Source: Saprospiraceae bacterium (lineage in GTDB: Bacteria; Bacteroidota; Bacteroidia; Chitinophagales; Saprospiraceae). From it: DNA of 64,000 bases. The DNA lies in NCBI GenBank assembly GCA_022841345.1, contig JALHRR010000004.1:117327-181326 (forward strand). Reading direction: 5' to 3'. Positions 1 to 10,656 of the stretch are shown one piece after another. Position 1 is the first letter of the stretch, and each line of letters opens with the position of its first letter. Position numbers and translations under genes: made by a program. Below the pieces are notes generated by a model. It did no database searches and was not told the origin of the DNA. It saw nothing but the letters and a program-made list of their open reading frames with translations.

Positions 1-1
1 T

Positions 2-1180
2 GATGTGAAGGATGCTTCATTGAAAACTCCTCCATCAATCACAGGTATCGTTGTTGATAAGCAGATCTACGCCAGAGCCAAGAAGGACAAATCTCAGAAA
101 GTACAGGAGAAAGAACTTTTGACCAAACTGGAAGATCAGCATAAGATTGCGATCAATGAATTACACACTATATTATTGGATAAATTGCTTTCATTGTTGA
201 AAGACAGATCTTCCAACGGTGTCCGTAGTGTATACAATGAAGAATTAATCCCTAAGGCGTCTAAGTTTAATAAGACTAACCTGAAAGGGATCGAATATAT
301 GTCAGTTGATTATAGCAACTGGACAGATCATGAAGAGACTAATCAATATGTGGCTAAGTTGTTGCACAACTACACCATCAAGCATAATGAGGAAGTAGGA
401 CGATACAAGAGAGAGAAATTCAACATCAGTATTGGTGATGAGCTTCCTGCCGGTGTATTGAAACTGGCTAAAGTATATCTTGCTCAGAAACGTAAGTTGA
501 AAGTAGGAGATAAATTAGCCGGTCGTCACGGTAACAAAGGTATCGTGTCCAGAATCGTAAGAGCTGAAGATATGCCATTCCTTGAGGATGGAACTGCAGT
601 AGACATTGTATTGAATCCACTGGGTGTACCTTCCAGGATGAACCTTGGACAGATTTTCGAAACTGTACTTGGATGGTCCGGAGAGAAGATGAATATGAAG
701 TTTGCTACACCCATTTTTGATGGAGCATCACTTGATGAGATCGGTACTTACATTGACAAGGCAGGTTTACCAAGATTTGGTCAAACTTACCTTTACGATG
801 GAGAAACAGGTGACCGCTTCCACCAGCAGGCTACAGTAGGGATTATCTATATCCTGAAACTGGCTCACATGGTTGATGATAAGATGCACGCACGTTCTAT
901 CGGACCTTACTCATTAATTACACAACAGCCTCTGGGTGGTAAAGCTCAGTTTGGTGGTCAGCGTTTTGGTGAAATGGAGGTTTGGGCTCTTGAAGCATAC
1001 GGTGCTGCAAATATCTTGCAGGAATTGCTTACAATCAAGTCGGATGATATTCAGGGTAGAGCAAAAGCATACGAAGCCATCGTTAAAGGTGACAATATGC
1101 CTGAGCCTAATATCCCTGAATCATTCAATGTATTGATTCATGAGTTGAGAGGTCTTGCATTGGATATTAAATTTGATTAG
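2..1180 (+). CDS. rpoB: RNA polymerase beta subunit, C-terminal part (5' end outside window)
   Basis: Beta subunit of DNA-directed RNA polymerase, which with beta' forms the catalytic core. The frame is open from the first bases, so this is a fragment of about 392 residues from a protein normally near 1270. Seen here: the GRHGNKG block (about residues 172-178) and the C-terminal clamp block with [20 protein letters not shown] (about residues 310-329), followed by the conserved KSDDIQGR tail. The rifampicin-binding region lies upstream of the window. It is 45 nt ahead of rpoC on the same strand, the universal rpoBC arrangement. The GTG at position 5 is an internal codon, not a start. Confidence 0.98.
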   Translation, partial: DVKDASLKTPPSITGIVVDKQIYARAKKDKSQKVQEKELLTKLEDQHKIAINELHTILLDKLLSLLKDRSSNGVRSVYNEELIPKASKFNKTNLKGIEYMSVDYSNWTDHEETNQYVAKLLHNYTIKHNEEVGRYKREKFNISIGDELPAGVLKLAKVYLAQKRKLKVGDKLAGRHGNKGIVSRIVRAEDMPFLEDGTAVDIVLNPLGVPSRMNLGQIFETVLGWSGEKMNMKFATPIFDGASLDEIGTYIDKAGLPRFGQTYLYDGETGDRFHQQATVGIIYILKLAHMVDDKMHARSIGPYSLITQQPLGGKAQFGGQRFGEMEVWALEAYGAANILQELLTIKSDDIQGRAKAYEAIVKGDNMPEPNIPESFNVLIHELRGLALDIKFD

Positions 1181-1225
1181 GACCGGGCAGAATTCATTTT
1201 ATAAACATCTTTTATCTATATAAAT

Positions 1226-4200
1226 ATGTCATTTATTCAGAAGGGAGTAGCAAGGAAGGCGAATTTCGAAAGCATAGCAATTAGTTTATGCTCTCCGGAT
1301 GATATTCTGGAGCGTTCATACGGCGAAGTTCTCAAACCTGAGACTATCAACTATCGTTCTTACAAGCCGGAGAGAGATGGACTTTTCTGCGAGCGTATTT
1401 TTGGTCCTGTAAAGGATTATGAATGCTATTGCGGAAAATATAAGAGAATCCGTTACAAGGGTATTGTTTGCGATCGTTGCGGAGTAGAAGTTACTGAGAA
1501 AAAAGTTCGCCGTGAGCGAATGGGGCACATCAAACTGGTAGTACCTGTAGTGCACATTTGGTTCTTCAAATCACTTCCAAACAAAATTGGTTATCTGTTA
1601 GGACTTTCTTCCAAGAAATTGGAATCAATAGTTTACTACGAGAGATATGCAGTAATTCAGGCCGGTGTAAAACTGGGAGATGGGGTGAACTATCTGGATC
1701 TTTTAACAGAAGAGGAATACTTTGATATTCTGGATGATCTGCCAAGAGAAAATCAGATGCTGGAAGATTCCCACCCTGATAAGTTTGTCGCCAAAATGGG
1801 AGCAGAAGCTATCAAGGATCTTCTGGAAAGACTTGATCTGGATCAATTGTCATATGATTTGCGATTACAGGCAGCTTCAGAAACTTCTCAACAGAGAAAG
1901 TCAGAAGCATTAAAGCGTCTGAGAGTTGTGGAGGCATTCAGAGAAGGACTTGCAAGAACAGATAATCGCCCGGAATGGTCTATAATTCAATACCTTCCGG
2001 TTATTCCACCAGAGCTTAGACCTTTGGTGCCTTTGGATGGAGGTAGATTTGCGAGTTCAGATCTTAACGATTTATATCGTAGAGTGATCATCAGAAATAA
2101 CCGTTTGAAGCGTCTTCTAGAGATCAAAGCTCCAGAAGTAATCCTTCGTAATGAGAAGAGGATGCTACAGGAGGCTGTTGATTCACTTTTTGATAACTCT
2201 AAAAAATCCAACGCCGTTAAAGCTGAAGGTGGTAGAGCATTGAAGTCTTTGAGTGATATCCTGAAAGGAAAGCAAGGTCGTTTCCGTCAAAACCTTCTTG
2301 GTAAAAGGGTGGATTATTCCGGTCGTTCTGTAATTGTTGTTGGACCTACTCTTCGTCTTCATGAGTGTGGACTTCCAAAAGCAATGGCTGCCGAATTGTT
2401 TAAACCATTCGTTATCAGAAAGTTGATTGAACGCGGTATTGTAAAAACTGTAAAATCAGCTAAGAAATTAGTAGATCGCAAGGACCCTGTAATCTGGGAA
2501 ATCCTTGAGAATATATTGAAGGGGCACCCTGTAATGTTGAACAGAGCTCCAACACTTCACAGACTATCTATCCAGGCTTTCCAGCCTAAATTGGTAGAAG
2601 GAAAGGCTATTCAGCTACACCCACTAGTTTGTACTGCATTCAATGCGGATTTTGATGGTGACCAGATGGCTGTTCACGTACCGCTTTCTCAGGCATCTAT
2701 TTTGGAAGCTCAGGTATTGATGCTTTCTTCTCACAACATGCTTAACCCTCAGGATGGATCACCGATCACGGTTCCTTCTCAGGATATGGTTTTAGGTCTT
2801 TACTATCTTACAAAAGAAAGAAAGTCTACACCGGAAAGACATGTCGCAGGTGAGGGAAGAAGATTCTACTCTGCTGAAGAAGTAATCATAGCTTACAATG
2901 AAGGCCAGGCAGATCTTCACGCTACCATTCAGGTGAAAGCTAAGGTGGAAGAGGAAGATGGAGCACCTCTAAAAATTAAACTGATCAGCACTTCTGTCGG
3001 TCGTGTTCTTTTCAATCAGGTTGTTCCGGAGACAGTTCCTTATGTAAATGAGCTTGTTACTAAAAGAAACCTAAAATTGATTATTTCTGATATTATCCGC
3101 AGAACTGATTTTGCTGTAACAGCTAAATTTTTGGATGATATCAAGGATTTAGGTTTCTACTGGTCATTCAAAGGTGGATTATCCTTCAACCTTGGAGATT
3201 TGATTACTCCTACAGTGAAAGAAGTAACGCTTAAAGAAGCTCAGGCAGAAGTAGATGAAGTTTGGGATAACTATAACATGGGTCTGATTACTAACAATGA
3301 ACGCTACAACCAGATCATTGATAAGTGGACTTATGCAGATAATAATATTACGGATAACCTGATGAAGGAACTTGCTGAACACAAGCAAGGATTCAACTCA
3401 GTTTATATGATGTTGCACTCAGGTGCAAGGGGATCCAAGCAGCAGATTAAGCAGCTGTGCGGATTGAGAGGTTTGATGGCAAAGCCAAGAAAGTCAGGTG
3501 ACACAGGTGCTGCGATCATTGAAAACCCGATTCTTTCAAACTTCCTGGATGGTTTGTCAGTTTTGGAATACTTTATCTCCACTCACGGTGCTCGTAAAGG
3601 TCTTGCGGATACAGCCCTTAAAACAGCAGATGCAGGTTACCTTACCAGAAGACTTGTGGATGTTGCTCAGGATGTTGTAATCCTGGAAGAAGATTGTAAT
3701 ACATTAAGAGGTATTGAGACTTTTGCATTGAAAGATAATGACAAAATCATTGAAACACTTTCAAGTAGAATCATGGGTCGCTATACTCTATACGATATCG
3801 TTCACCCTGTGACAGATGCTATCATTTTGGAAGCAGGTGGATATATTGACGAATTTATTGCTGATGAAATTGACGACATAGGCATTGAAGCTGTCACAAT
3901 TCGTTCAGTTTTGACATGTGAAACCAAGAGAGGTGTTTGTAATAAATGCTACGGTAAAAACCTGGCAACGGGTCGTATCGCCGAAACCGGAGATGCCGTG
4001 GGTATTATTTCAGCGCAGTCAATCGGTGAACCGGGTACACAGCTTACACTTCGTACATTCCACGTGGGTGGTGTGGCTTCTATCTCTAAGTCAGAATCTG
4101 AGTTAATTGCAAGATTTGATGGTAAATTGGAATTTGACGATATCAGAACAACCTTGTTCCAGGATGATGAAGCAGAAAATAAATCTTCTGTTGTATTGTC

Positions 4201-5512
4201 AAGAACAGGTGAGGTGAGAATCGTGGATCCAAAAACTTCAAAGGTATTTGCAACTAACCACGTTCCATACGGTGCCTTGTTGAAAGTGAAAGATGGTGAT
4301 TTGGTGAAGAAAGGAGATACCATTTGTGAATGGGATCCATTTAACAACATGATCGTTTCTGAGCTGGGCGGGATCATTCAATTCGATTCAATCGAAGAAG
4401 GTGTAACATTCAGAGTAGAGAGAGATGATCAGACCGGATATGCTGAAAAAATCATCATTGAAAGTAAGAATAAGCGTAAAATCCCTTCATTAAAGATTGT
4501 GGATGAGAATGGAACGGAGATTAAGAGTTATAACTTACCTGTGGGCTCGTTCTTATCTGTTGAAGATGGAGATGCGATCAAAGCTGGTCAGCGTATTGCA
4601 AAGATTCCAAGAAGTCTTGGTAAAATTACGGATATCACAGGTGGTCTTCCAAGGGTTACAGAACTTTTCGAAGCAAGAAATCCTTCCAACCCAGCAGTAG
4701 TTTCTGAAATCGACGGAATCGTTGGCTTCGGAGCTATCAAAAGGGGTAACAGAGAAGTGAGTGTTGAAGCTAAAGATGGTCAAAAGCGAAAATATTTGAT
4801 TGGACTTTCCAAGCATATATTGGTACAGGAAGGTGACTTTGTTCGCGCAGGTACTCCTTTGTCTGATGGCGCTACTTCACCTACTGATATTCTTAATATC
4901 AAAGGTCCTTTTGCGGTACAATACTATCTGGTGAATGAAGTTCAGGAAGTATATCGTTCTCAGGGTATCAATATCAATGACAAGCACATCGAGGTAATTG
5001 TACGTCAGATGATGCGTCGTGTACAAATTGAAGATCCGGGTGATACGCACTTCCTTGAAGGTGAATCAGTTGAGAAATATGAGTTCCTTGAATACAATGA
5101 CTGGATTTTTGACAAAAAATTCGTTATTGAATCCGGAGATTCTCAGAAATTGAAAGCTGGTCAATTAGTGACCCTGAGACAGATTAGAGAAGAAAATTCA
5201 ATCCTGAAAAGAAGTGATCTTAAGTTGGTTCAATTCAGAGATGCAATTCCTTCGACATCCAAACCGATTCTACAAGGTATCACTAAATCATCTTTAGGTA
5301 CAGTGAGCTGGATTTCAGCGGCTTCCTTCCAGGAGACCACGAAAGTACTTAGTACTGCTGCCATAAGCGCTAAAAAGGATATTCTGAATGGTCTGAAAGA
5401 AAATGTAATTGTAGGTAAGAGAATTCCTGCAGGTACCGGACTTCGCAGATACGACAGACTTTTAGTACAGCAAGTAACTAAAGCTCCAGTCCTTGAAGAA
5501 GTAGAGGATTAA
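1226..5512 (+). CDS. rpoC: RNA polymerase beta' subunit
   Basis: Beta' subunit of RNA polymerase, 1428 residues, the usual Bacteroidota length. Seen: the N-terminal zinc site with [20 protein letters not shown] (about residues 69-88); the catalytic Mg-binding motif [12 protein letters not shown] (about residues 472-483); a second Cys cluster with [13 protein letters not shown] (about residues 897-909); and the trigger-loop region with [16 protein letters not shown]. Start is the ATG at 1226, opening with the family's usual MSFIQKG-type N terminus. Co-transcribed with rpoB and followed by two hairpins. No frameshift or truncation seen. Confidence 0.99.
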   Translation: MSFIQKGVARKANFESIAISLCSPDDILERSYGEVLKPETINYRSYKPERDGLFCERIFGPVKDYECYCGKYKRIRYKGIVCDRCGVEVTEKKVRRERMGHIKLVVPVVHIWFFKSLPNKIGYLLGLSSKKLESIVYYERYAVIQAGVKLGDGVNYLDLLTEEEYFDILDDLPRENQMLEDSHPDKFVAKMGAEAIKDLLERLDLDQLSYDLRLQAASETSQQRKSEALKRLRVVEAFREGLARTDNRPEWSIIQYLPVIPPELRPLVPLDGGRFASSDLNDLYRRVIIRNNRLKRLLEIKAPEVILRNEKRMLQEAVDSLFDNSKKSNAVKAEGGRALKSLSDILKGKQGRFRQNLLGKRVDYSGRSVIVVGPTLRLHECGLPKAMAAELFKPFVIRKLIERGIVKTVKSAKKLVDRKDPVIWEILENILKGHPVMLNRAPTLHRLSIQAFQPKLVEGKAIQLHPLVCTAFNADFDGDQMAVHVPLSQASILEAQVLMLSSHNMLNPQDGSPITVPSQDMVLGLYYLTKERKSTPERHVAGEGRRFYSAEEVIIAYNEGQADLHATIQVKAKVEEEDGAPLKIKLISTSVGRVLFNQVVPETVPYVNELVTKRNLKLIISDIIRRTDFAVTAKFLDDIKDLGFYWSFKGGLSFNLGDLITPTVKEVTLKEAQAEVDEVWDNYNMGLITNNERYNQIIDKWTYADNNITDNLMKELAEHKQGFNSVYMMLHSGARGSKQQIKQLCGLRGLMAKPRKSGDTGAAIIENPILSNFLDGLSVLEYFISTHGARKGLADTALKTADAGYLTRRLVDVAQDVVILEEDCNTLRGIETFALKDNDKIIETLSSRIMGRYTLYDIVHPVTDAIILEAGGYIDEFIADEIDDIGIEAVTIRSVLTCETKRGVCNKCYGKNLATGRIAETGDAVGIISAQSIGEPGTQLTLRTFHVGGVASISKSESELIARFDGKLEFDDIRTTLFQDDEAENKSSVVLSRTGEVRIVDPKTSKVFATNHVPYGALLKVKDGDLVKKGDTICEWDPFNNMIVSELGGIIQFDSIEEGVTFRVERDDQTGYAEKIIIESKNKRKIPSLKIVDENGTEIKSYNLPVGSFLSVEDGDAIKAGQRIAKIPRSLGKITDITGGLPRVTELFEARNPSNPAVVSEIDGIVGFGAIKRGNREVSVEAKDGQKRKYLIGLSKHILVQEGDFVRAGTPLSDGATSPTDILNIKGPFAVQYYLVNEVQEVYRSQGININDKHIEVIVRQMMRRVQIEDPGDTHFLEGESVEKYEFLEYNDWIFDKKFVIESGDSQKLKAGQLVTLRQIREENSILKRSDLKLVQFRDAIPSTSKPILQGITKSSLGTVSWISAASFQETTKVLSTAAISAKKDILNGLKENVIVGKRIPAGTGLRRYDRLLVQQVTKAPVLEEVED

Positions 5513-5524
5513 TTAAACATTATA

Positions 5525-5546
5525 TTCCCTGCTTAATTGCAGGGAA
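5525..5546 (+). terminator. Hairpin just downstream of rpoC
   Basis: Perfect 8-bp stem TTCCCTGC / GCAGGGAA around a 6-nt loop, beginning 12 nt after the rpoC stop. It is followed by an A-rich rather than a T-rich tract, so it is more likely an mRNA 3'-end stabiliser or part of a two-hairpin terminator with the next feature. Confidence 0.5.
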
Positions 5547-5558
5547 ATAGAATAGAAA

Positions 5559-5599
5559 AATGGGAGTTTGGCTTAAGTGTCAGCTCCCATTTTCATTTA
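5559..5599 (+). terminator. Intrinsic terminator of the rpoBC operon
   Basis: Perfect 8-bp stem AATGGGAG / CTCCCATT with a 17-nt loop, followed by TTTCATTT. Hairpin plus U-rich tract at the end of the operon is the layout of a factor-independent terminator. Confidence 0.75.
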
Positions 5600-5773
5600 A
5601 GGAATTATAGGTTTTTGGTTCTGTTTATTTATTAGTGGGCTTGGGTGTGGGTGGATGGGAGTCGTTACAAGAAGGAAAGGTGAAGAGAAGTGTTGTAGTT
5701 TTTTACCCGAAAATATTCCTAGCCAATAAGTTGACAAGACCCAAAAATACAATTAGCAAGAAGCGCTTCCCAA

Positions 5774-6382
5774 TTATTTTTTCAATGCCTCCAGATAAGG
5801 CGCAAGTTGCTTTTGAATGTACTTCCCGATTATGTCAAATTCTATGTTGACTAAGTCATTCGCTTTCAGCGAGTTGAAATTGGTGTGCTCGTAAGTGTAA
5901 GGAATTATCGCTACTGAAAAAAGTCCATCTGCAGGATCTATCAAAGTGAGACTGACACCATTTATGCAAACAGATCCCTTTTGTACCAAAAGATTTTCAT
6001 TGGAACGGTCTTCCAGCTTAAAGGTATATAGCCAACTACCATCCTGGTCCTCAATACCTGTACATGTTGCGACTCCATCTATATGCCCCTGAACCATATG
6101 CCCATCCAGTCTGGATCCAGCCTGCATGGCTCTTTCAAGATTAACGATTGATCCCTGAATCCAGGATTTAAGATTAGTTTTGTCAAGTGTCTCCTGTATA
6201 GCAACTACTGTGTGTGATTCTTCATTTATTTCAACAACTGTAAGGCAAACACCATCGTGGGATACACTTTGGTCGATTTTCAAATCTTTACTTATTGGTG
6301 AATTAACTGAAAAGATATAATTACTGCCTTGATATTGAATAGATTCAATCCGGCCAAGAGATTCAATGATGCCTGTAAACAT
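5774..6382 (-). CDS. ribE: Riboflavin synthase, alpha chain
   Basis: Catalyses dismutation of two 6,7-dimethyl-8-ribityllumazine molecules to riboflavin, the last step of vitamin B2 synthesis. 202 residues with the two homologous lumazine-binding barrels expected (about 1-95 and 96-190). Diagnostic motifs are the N-terminal MFTGIIE, VSHDGVCLTV in repeat one and the matching GVSLTLI in repeat two. The ATG at 6382 gives exactly the conserved N terminus. It lies 16 nt downstream of the big surface-protein gene on the same strand, probably by chance. The symbol ribE follows the Gram-negative convention; ribC is an alternative. Confidence 0.96.
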   Translation of the reverse strand: MFTGIIESLGRIESIQYQGSNYIFSVNSPISKDLKIDQSVSHDGVCLTVVEINEESHTVVAIQETLDKTNLKSWIQGSIVNLERAMQAGSRLDGHMVQGHIDGVATCTGIEDQDGSWLYTFKLEDRSNENLLVQKGSVCINGVSLTLIDPADGLFSVAIIPYTYEHTNFNSLKANDLVNIEFDIIGKYIQKQLAPYLEALKK

Positions 6383-6398
6383 AGATTGTGTAGCTTAT

Positions 6399-9137
6399 TT
6401 ATCTCAATATTTCAATGTAGCCGCTTAGCAAAGTGCTGCTTTGAATAATTCCTTCAAGTCTCTCTTCAAAAACTTTGCAAGTATAAAAATAGGTACCGTC
6501 TGCCAGGTCTTGTCCCCCCGTGCTTTTTCCATCCCAATTAATCAGCGGCTCATTGGATTCAAAAACCAAATTACCCCACCTGTTGAATACTTTGAATTCA
6601 ATATTATTGACAAATCTATTCAGGATTGGTTTAAAAATATCATTGCTTCCATCGGCATTTGGAGTGAAAACATTAGGAAGTTTATAGGCTGGACAGTTGT
6701 CAAGGCAAACTGTATTGCCTGGAGGGCTTTCATTTCCTATACTATCCAGTGATGTTATCCTGTAACAACCTGCAAGACCGAATTCCGTGTTGTGCTGAAA
6801 TGTTGTGGTACCTGCATTATTAATAGTGGCAATTAGCTCAAAGGGCGATAATGCACTTCTTGCGTAATAAACATTGTAGCCATCTGTATCATCGGAATCT
6901 TCGCAAGTTAGAGAAGGATTTGTCCAACTCAAATAATTAAACAAGACTTCAATTTCATCGATTTCACTTAATCTCTCACAATCATTTTCAACTGTCAGTT
7001 CAGGAGAACAAGGTGGCACTGTATCAATAGGAATGCCACATATGATCTGTGAAAAATTAAAGAGAGGATCCTCTATTTGACTGAATCCATAAGTTCCAAC
7101 TGTTTCAATGAAGTAACAATATTCTTCTCCATTGATCAGATTACGGTCAGTATATGAACTATCCGAAATGGTAGCCAATAATTCAAAATCCGGATCTCCG
7201 GGGGCTCTCCTTGATATTCTGTATTCGTAATTTTCCCAGGGTACTGTTTCTTCCCAACTCAGAATATTGCGTTTGTCGGTTGAAACAATGTTCAGAAAAA
7301 CGGAACTGGCTTGGTTTGCATTTCCATAAAGTACATTCCCTGAGGTATAGAAGTCAACTATATAAGTATATGACAGGTCTGTGGTATTGAGTCCCCTATC
7401 CAGGAAAAAAGTGTCGTTTGCTTCACTAAATGAAGAGGCTTCAAAGCTGGCACCAGGAACTTCAACAAAAGATATGGGTACCTGACCAATACCTCTTTTA
7501 AGTACATATTTGTAAGGCCCGGGAAATAATAAAGTATCCAGATCCGGGATAAGTGGTTTTGTCCATCTCACAAATATATTTCCTTCGGTTTGGCTCGTTT
7601 CTTCCACACTTACTTTAGTGATGATGGGAATGTCTCTGCTTAGCTGAACGCAGATCTCGACAGATGGTAAGCCTTCAACCTGGTTATAAGGATTCCCGGC
7701 AACAGATAATCTTGCAAATTCTGGTACAATTCTATAACAATAAGTTCTGCCTCTTTCAATATTGGTGTCTTCGTAAAAATATTTATCGGCTTCTACATTG
7801 TTTTGATTAAAAGCAATTCTTGTATATCCTTTTCCGGCCATACTGGGATTACAAGTATCAGGTTGAAAAACGTTGCTGGAATTTCTGCGCCAGATGGCAA
7901 ATCCTCTGAAATAATCATTTTGCGCATCTTCACAGGCATATGGGGAATCCCAGGTCAATTTTACAGCTGAATCCAATAGTTCAGCACCTGGATTTTCAGG
8001 CGCCGGACCACTAACTTTAATTCTTACAGTTCTTAATGTCGATAGGCCTGTTGTATCAAAGAAGTTATCATCAGCCTTAAATATTACATCATAATACCTT
8101 GCGGAGATGTGATCACAGGTGGTGACCCATGTAAATTTTCCTGTTAATGGCTGATCCTGAAATCCTGCTGTAACAGCAAATGTTGCTCTGTTCTGAGTGA
8201 ATTCGAAAGGCCCTCCCAGGGCGCTGAGTCTGACTTTTTGGATTGGATTTCTATCCGGGTCAGTGGCTATCACATCAAATTCAATAGTTTCTCCTGCCAC
8301 CACACAAATTTCATCTATTGTTTGAACTTCAGGTGGACGGTTGTCACATTCTCTAATGAGAATTTGCATATCACGAATGATAGTGTTGATCAATTGTCCT
8401 TGCCGGTACTCTTTAATTAGAATCGCAATATTATATTCACCCGGGACCTGCGGCGACATCCATCTGAAATCACCGGATACAGGATTCAGAGAGATCATGT
8501 TGTTTTGGCCGGGATTGATCTGATTAGGAAAGAGGTAGTTGGGAACCGGAAGATTTCTATCCTGAAAAGGTACAATCAGCTCATAAGCAAGACTATCCCC
8601 GTCAATATCGTAAGCAGTCGGATTATGCACGAAAAGTTGCCCGACACAACCTATATCAGTAGGTGGTCTCAATAAGCGTGGCGAGTTGTTATAGCCCTGA
8701 AATTGAGGATTTAAAAAAGTAAAAGTGGTCTCGAGATGAAACATCACATTCTCCGAGCTTGGCGGATTCACATTCAGTATACCACCATTTCTGTTTGGAT
8801 CGGTCATGGATATAGTATACTGAGCTCTTCCGGGATAAGTGTGGGTGGCGATATAAAAATTTAGTCGGGTATCATTTGGAAGCAAATCCCCTTGTCCTCC
8901 TCCATTGGATCTGACTACCCACTGACTGGTACCATCACCCCACCTAACCTCTACACTGTCACGGTCTGCTGCAATGGAACTGGCTTTTGTATAAGTGGTG
9001 ACTGTAGCACGTATAGTCAAATCTCCTGTTTGGACATAAGTAATTTCACCGGCACGGTTATGGGTAGCCCATACATTTCCGGTGAAAAAAAGAGCGAGCA
9101 ATGCCGCTGTAAGAGTATTTACCAGTATTCGACTCAC
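6399..9137 (-). CDS. Large cell-surface protein with gliding-motility-type (CHU_C, T9SS type B) C-terminal domain
   Basis: 912-residue exported protein. The N terminus is a signal peptide (about residues 1-24, cleavage near VWA/THN) followed by the HNRAGEITY opening common to large Bacteroidota surface proteins. The middle contains a cadherin/PKD-like region (DPDRNPIQKV) and several fibronectin-III-like beta modules. The last ~85 residues (from LPNVFTPNADGSNDIF, through the motif VFNRWGNLVF) form the CHU_C domain that routes proteins through the type IX system to the surface. The start must be GTG at 9137, because no ATG precedes the signal peptide. Ligand and role are unknown; adhesion is an inference from the architecture. 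Confidence 0.9.
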   Translation of the reverse strand: MSRILVNTLTAALLALFFTGNVWATHNRAGEITYVQTGDLTIRATVTTYTKASSIAADRDSVEVRWGDGTSQWVVRSNGGGQGDLLPNDTRLNFYIATHTYPGRAQYTISMTDPNRNGGILNVNPPSSENVMFHLETTFTFLNPQFQGYNNSPRLLRPPTDIGCVGQLFVHNPTAYDIDGDSLAYELIVPFQDRNLPVPNYLFPNQINPGQNNMISLNPVSGDFRWMSPQVPGEYNIAILIKEYRQGQLINTIIRDMQILIRECDNRPPEVQTIDEICVVAGETIEFDVIATDPDRNPIQKVRLSALGGPFEFTQNRATFAVTAGFQDQPLTGKFTWVTTCDHISARYYDVIFKADDNFFDTTGLSTLRTVRIKVSGPAPENPGAELLDSAVKLTWDSPYACEDAQNDYFRGFAIWRRNSSNVFQPDTCNPSMAGKGYTRIAFNQNNVEADKYFYEDTNIERGRTYCYRIVPEFARLSVAGNPYNQVEGLPSVEICVQLSRDIPIITKVSVEETSQTEGNIFVRWTKPLIPDLDTLLFPGPYKYVLKRGIGQVPISFVEVPGASFEASSFSEANDTFFLDRGLNTTDLSYTYIVDFYTSGNVLYGNANQASSVFLNIVSTDKRNILSWEETVPWENYEYRISRRAPGDPDFELLATISDSSYTDRNLINGEEYCYFIETVGTYGFSQIEDPLFNFSQIICGIPIDTVPPCSPELTVENDCERLSEIDEIEVLFNYLSWTNPSLTCEDSDDTDGYNVYYARSALSPFELIATINNAGTTTFQHNTEFGLAGCYRITSLDSIGNESPPGNTVCLDNCPAYKLPNVFTPNADGSNDIFKPILNRFVNNIEFKVFNRWGNLVFESNEPLINWDGKSTGGQDLADGTYFYTCKVFEERLEGIIQSSTLLSGYIEILR

Positions 9138-9219
9138 TCTATATATTGGTAATAATTATTTATAGTAAAGTTACCTTTTGTTAACGACAGGAATTATAAA
9201 ATAGTTTTAGCACAAAAAA

Positions 9220-10092
9220 TCAATTTGAACTTAATTGACGAAGACATCGCTGGAGTGCTTCTTTCCAATGTGGAATTTCAATCCCAAATGTGCTTCGTAT
9301 CTTTTCTGTATCTAAAACACTGTACAAAGGTCTGGATGACGGAGCATTGTATTCTGCTGTGCTTATGGGATGAACTTCCACATCCAGCTTTCTTATATTG
9401 AAAATTTCCCGGGCCAGATCATCCCAGGTTACTTCACCTGTATTTGAAAAATTATAAATACCATATTTATCAAATACCTGAGGATTCTTATAGTATATTT
9501 TTATTATATGTAATATGGCTGATGCCAGATCTTCTGCGAATGTAGGTGCCCCTTTTTGATCAGAAACTATTTTCAAACTGTGGTTTGTCTCAGCAAGTCG
9601 AAGCATGGTTTTAACAAAATTATTACCATAAGGAGAAATAACCCAGGAAGTTCTGAATATCAGGTATTTACATCCCGAAGCAATGATATTATTTTCACCC
9701 TCGAGCTTGCTTTTTGCATAAATGCCTTGTGGTAGTGTCAGTGATTCCTCTTTTAATGGGGTGCGATTCGAATTGTGATACACATAATCAGTGCTAAAAT
9801 GCACGAATAAAGCATTTTTTTCCAAACAGACTTCAGCTAATTTTCCAACTGCCAGCGAATTGATTTGGTATGCCAGATCAATATCCGTTTCAGCTTTATC
9901 AACCGCAGTATAGGCAGCGCAATTGATCAGGATATCAAAATCGTGAGCCAGGAGTTGATCTTTGACATTTGCATCGCTAAGGTCAATAGTATTTTTGTCG
10001 GTAAAAGTCCATTGTCCGATTTGTCCATTCTGTACCAGATGTTGGAATGATTGACCTAATTGACCATTTTTTCCCAAAACCAGAATGCGCAT
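9220..10092 (-). CDS. rfbD: dTDP-4-dehydrorhamnose reductase
   Basis: Last enzyme of dTDP-L-rhamnose synthesis: NADPH-dependent reduction of dTDP-4-keto-rhamnose. 290 residues, Rossmann fold of the short-chain dehydrogenase type. Seen: nucleotide-binding GKNGQLGQ at residues 7-14 and the catalytic YAKSK (Tyr and Lys of YxxxK) at about residues 127-131, with STDYVYH just before it. It follows rfbC with a 3-nt gap, so the two are translationally linked. rfbA and rfbB are not in the window, so the pathway is split or completed elsewhere. The sugar normally feeds lipopolysaccharide or capsule. Confidence 0.95.
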   Translation of the reverse strand: MRILVLGKNGQLGQSFQHLVQNGQIGQWTFTDKNTIDLSDANVKDQLLAHDFDILINCAAYTAVDKAETDIDLAYQINSLAVGKLAEVCLEKNALFVHFSTDYVYHNSNRTPLKEESLTLPQGIYAKSKLEGENNIIASGCKYLIFRTSWVISPYGNNFVKTMLRLAETNHSLKIVSDQKGAPTFAEDLASAILHIIKIYYKNPQVFDKYGIYNFSNTGEVTWDDLAREIFNIRKLDVEVHPISTAEYNAPSSRPLYSVLDTEKIRSTFGIEIPHWKEALQRCLRQLSSN

Positions 10093-10095
10093 ATG

Positions 10096-10647
10096 CTAAT
10101 TTATAAATGGAGAATGGGAGCCGAACGCAGGTAAAACTTTATCCTTATCAGAAATAATGGCTTTTGAAAAATCAATTTTCCAGTCAATTGCAAGTGTAGA
10201 ATCGTCGAGCTTTATTCCCGCCTCATTAGCTTTAGAATATGGGGCATCACATTTGTAACTAAAAATAGCGGTGGGACTGAGGACTGCATATCCATGGGCA
10301 AATCCCCTTGGAATAAACATTTGAAGTTTATTTTCAGCACTGATTTCAAGCGAAAAAACTTGACCATAAGTTGCAGAACCTTCTCTGATATCCACTGCAA
10401 TATCCAGCACACTGCCTTCAATAACCCGAACTAGTTTTGCCTGAGCAAAAGGGGGCAATTGATAATGAAGTCCTCTGACCACATTTTGCGTTGAACGGGC
10501 TTCATTGTCCTGAATGAATTTGTTAGAAATACCAATCTGAGCATATTTCTCAGTATGATAACTTTCGAAGAAATAGCCTCTGTCATCATGGAAAACATGG
10601 GGCTCAATAACCAGGAGTCCATCGATTGGAGTAGTGCGAACCTGCAT
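10096..10647 (-). CDS. rfbC: dTDP-4-dehydrorhamnose 3,5-epimerase
   Basis: Converts dTDP-4-keto-6-deoxyglucose to dTDP-4-keto-L-rhamnose. 183 residues, the standard length for this cupin-fold enzyme. Seen: the RGLHYQ motif with the catalytic His, the DIREGSATYG block, and IPRGFAHGYAVLS near the middle. It lies between der (9-nt gap upstream) and rfbD (3-nt gap downstream) in one minus-strand operon. Linking rhamnose genes to the essential GTPase der probably reflects operon sharing, not a functional coupling. Confidence 0.95.
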   Translation of the reverse strand: MQVRTTPIDGLLVIEPHVFHDDRGYFFESYHTEKYAQIGISNKFIQDNEARSTQNVVRGLHYQLPPFAQAKLVRVIEGSVLDIAVDIREGSATYGQVFSLEISAENKLQMFIPRGFAHGYAVLSPTAIFSYKCDAPYSKANEAGIKLDDSTLAIDWKIDFSKAIISDKDKVLPAFGSHSPFIN

Positions 10648-10656
10648 TTAAATATT

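Noticed and set aside
3949..4377. 142-residue frame antisense to rpoC
   Set aside because: Mirror reading of a highly conserved coding region; no independent support.
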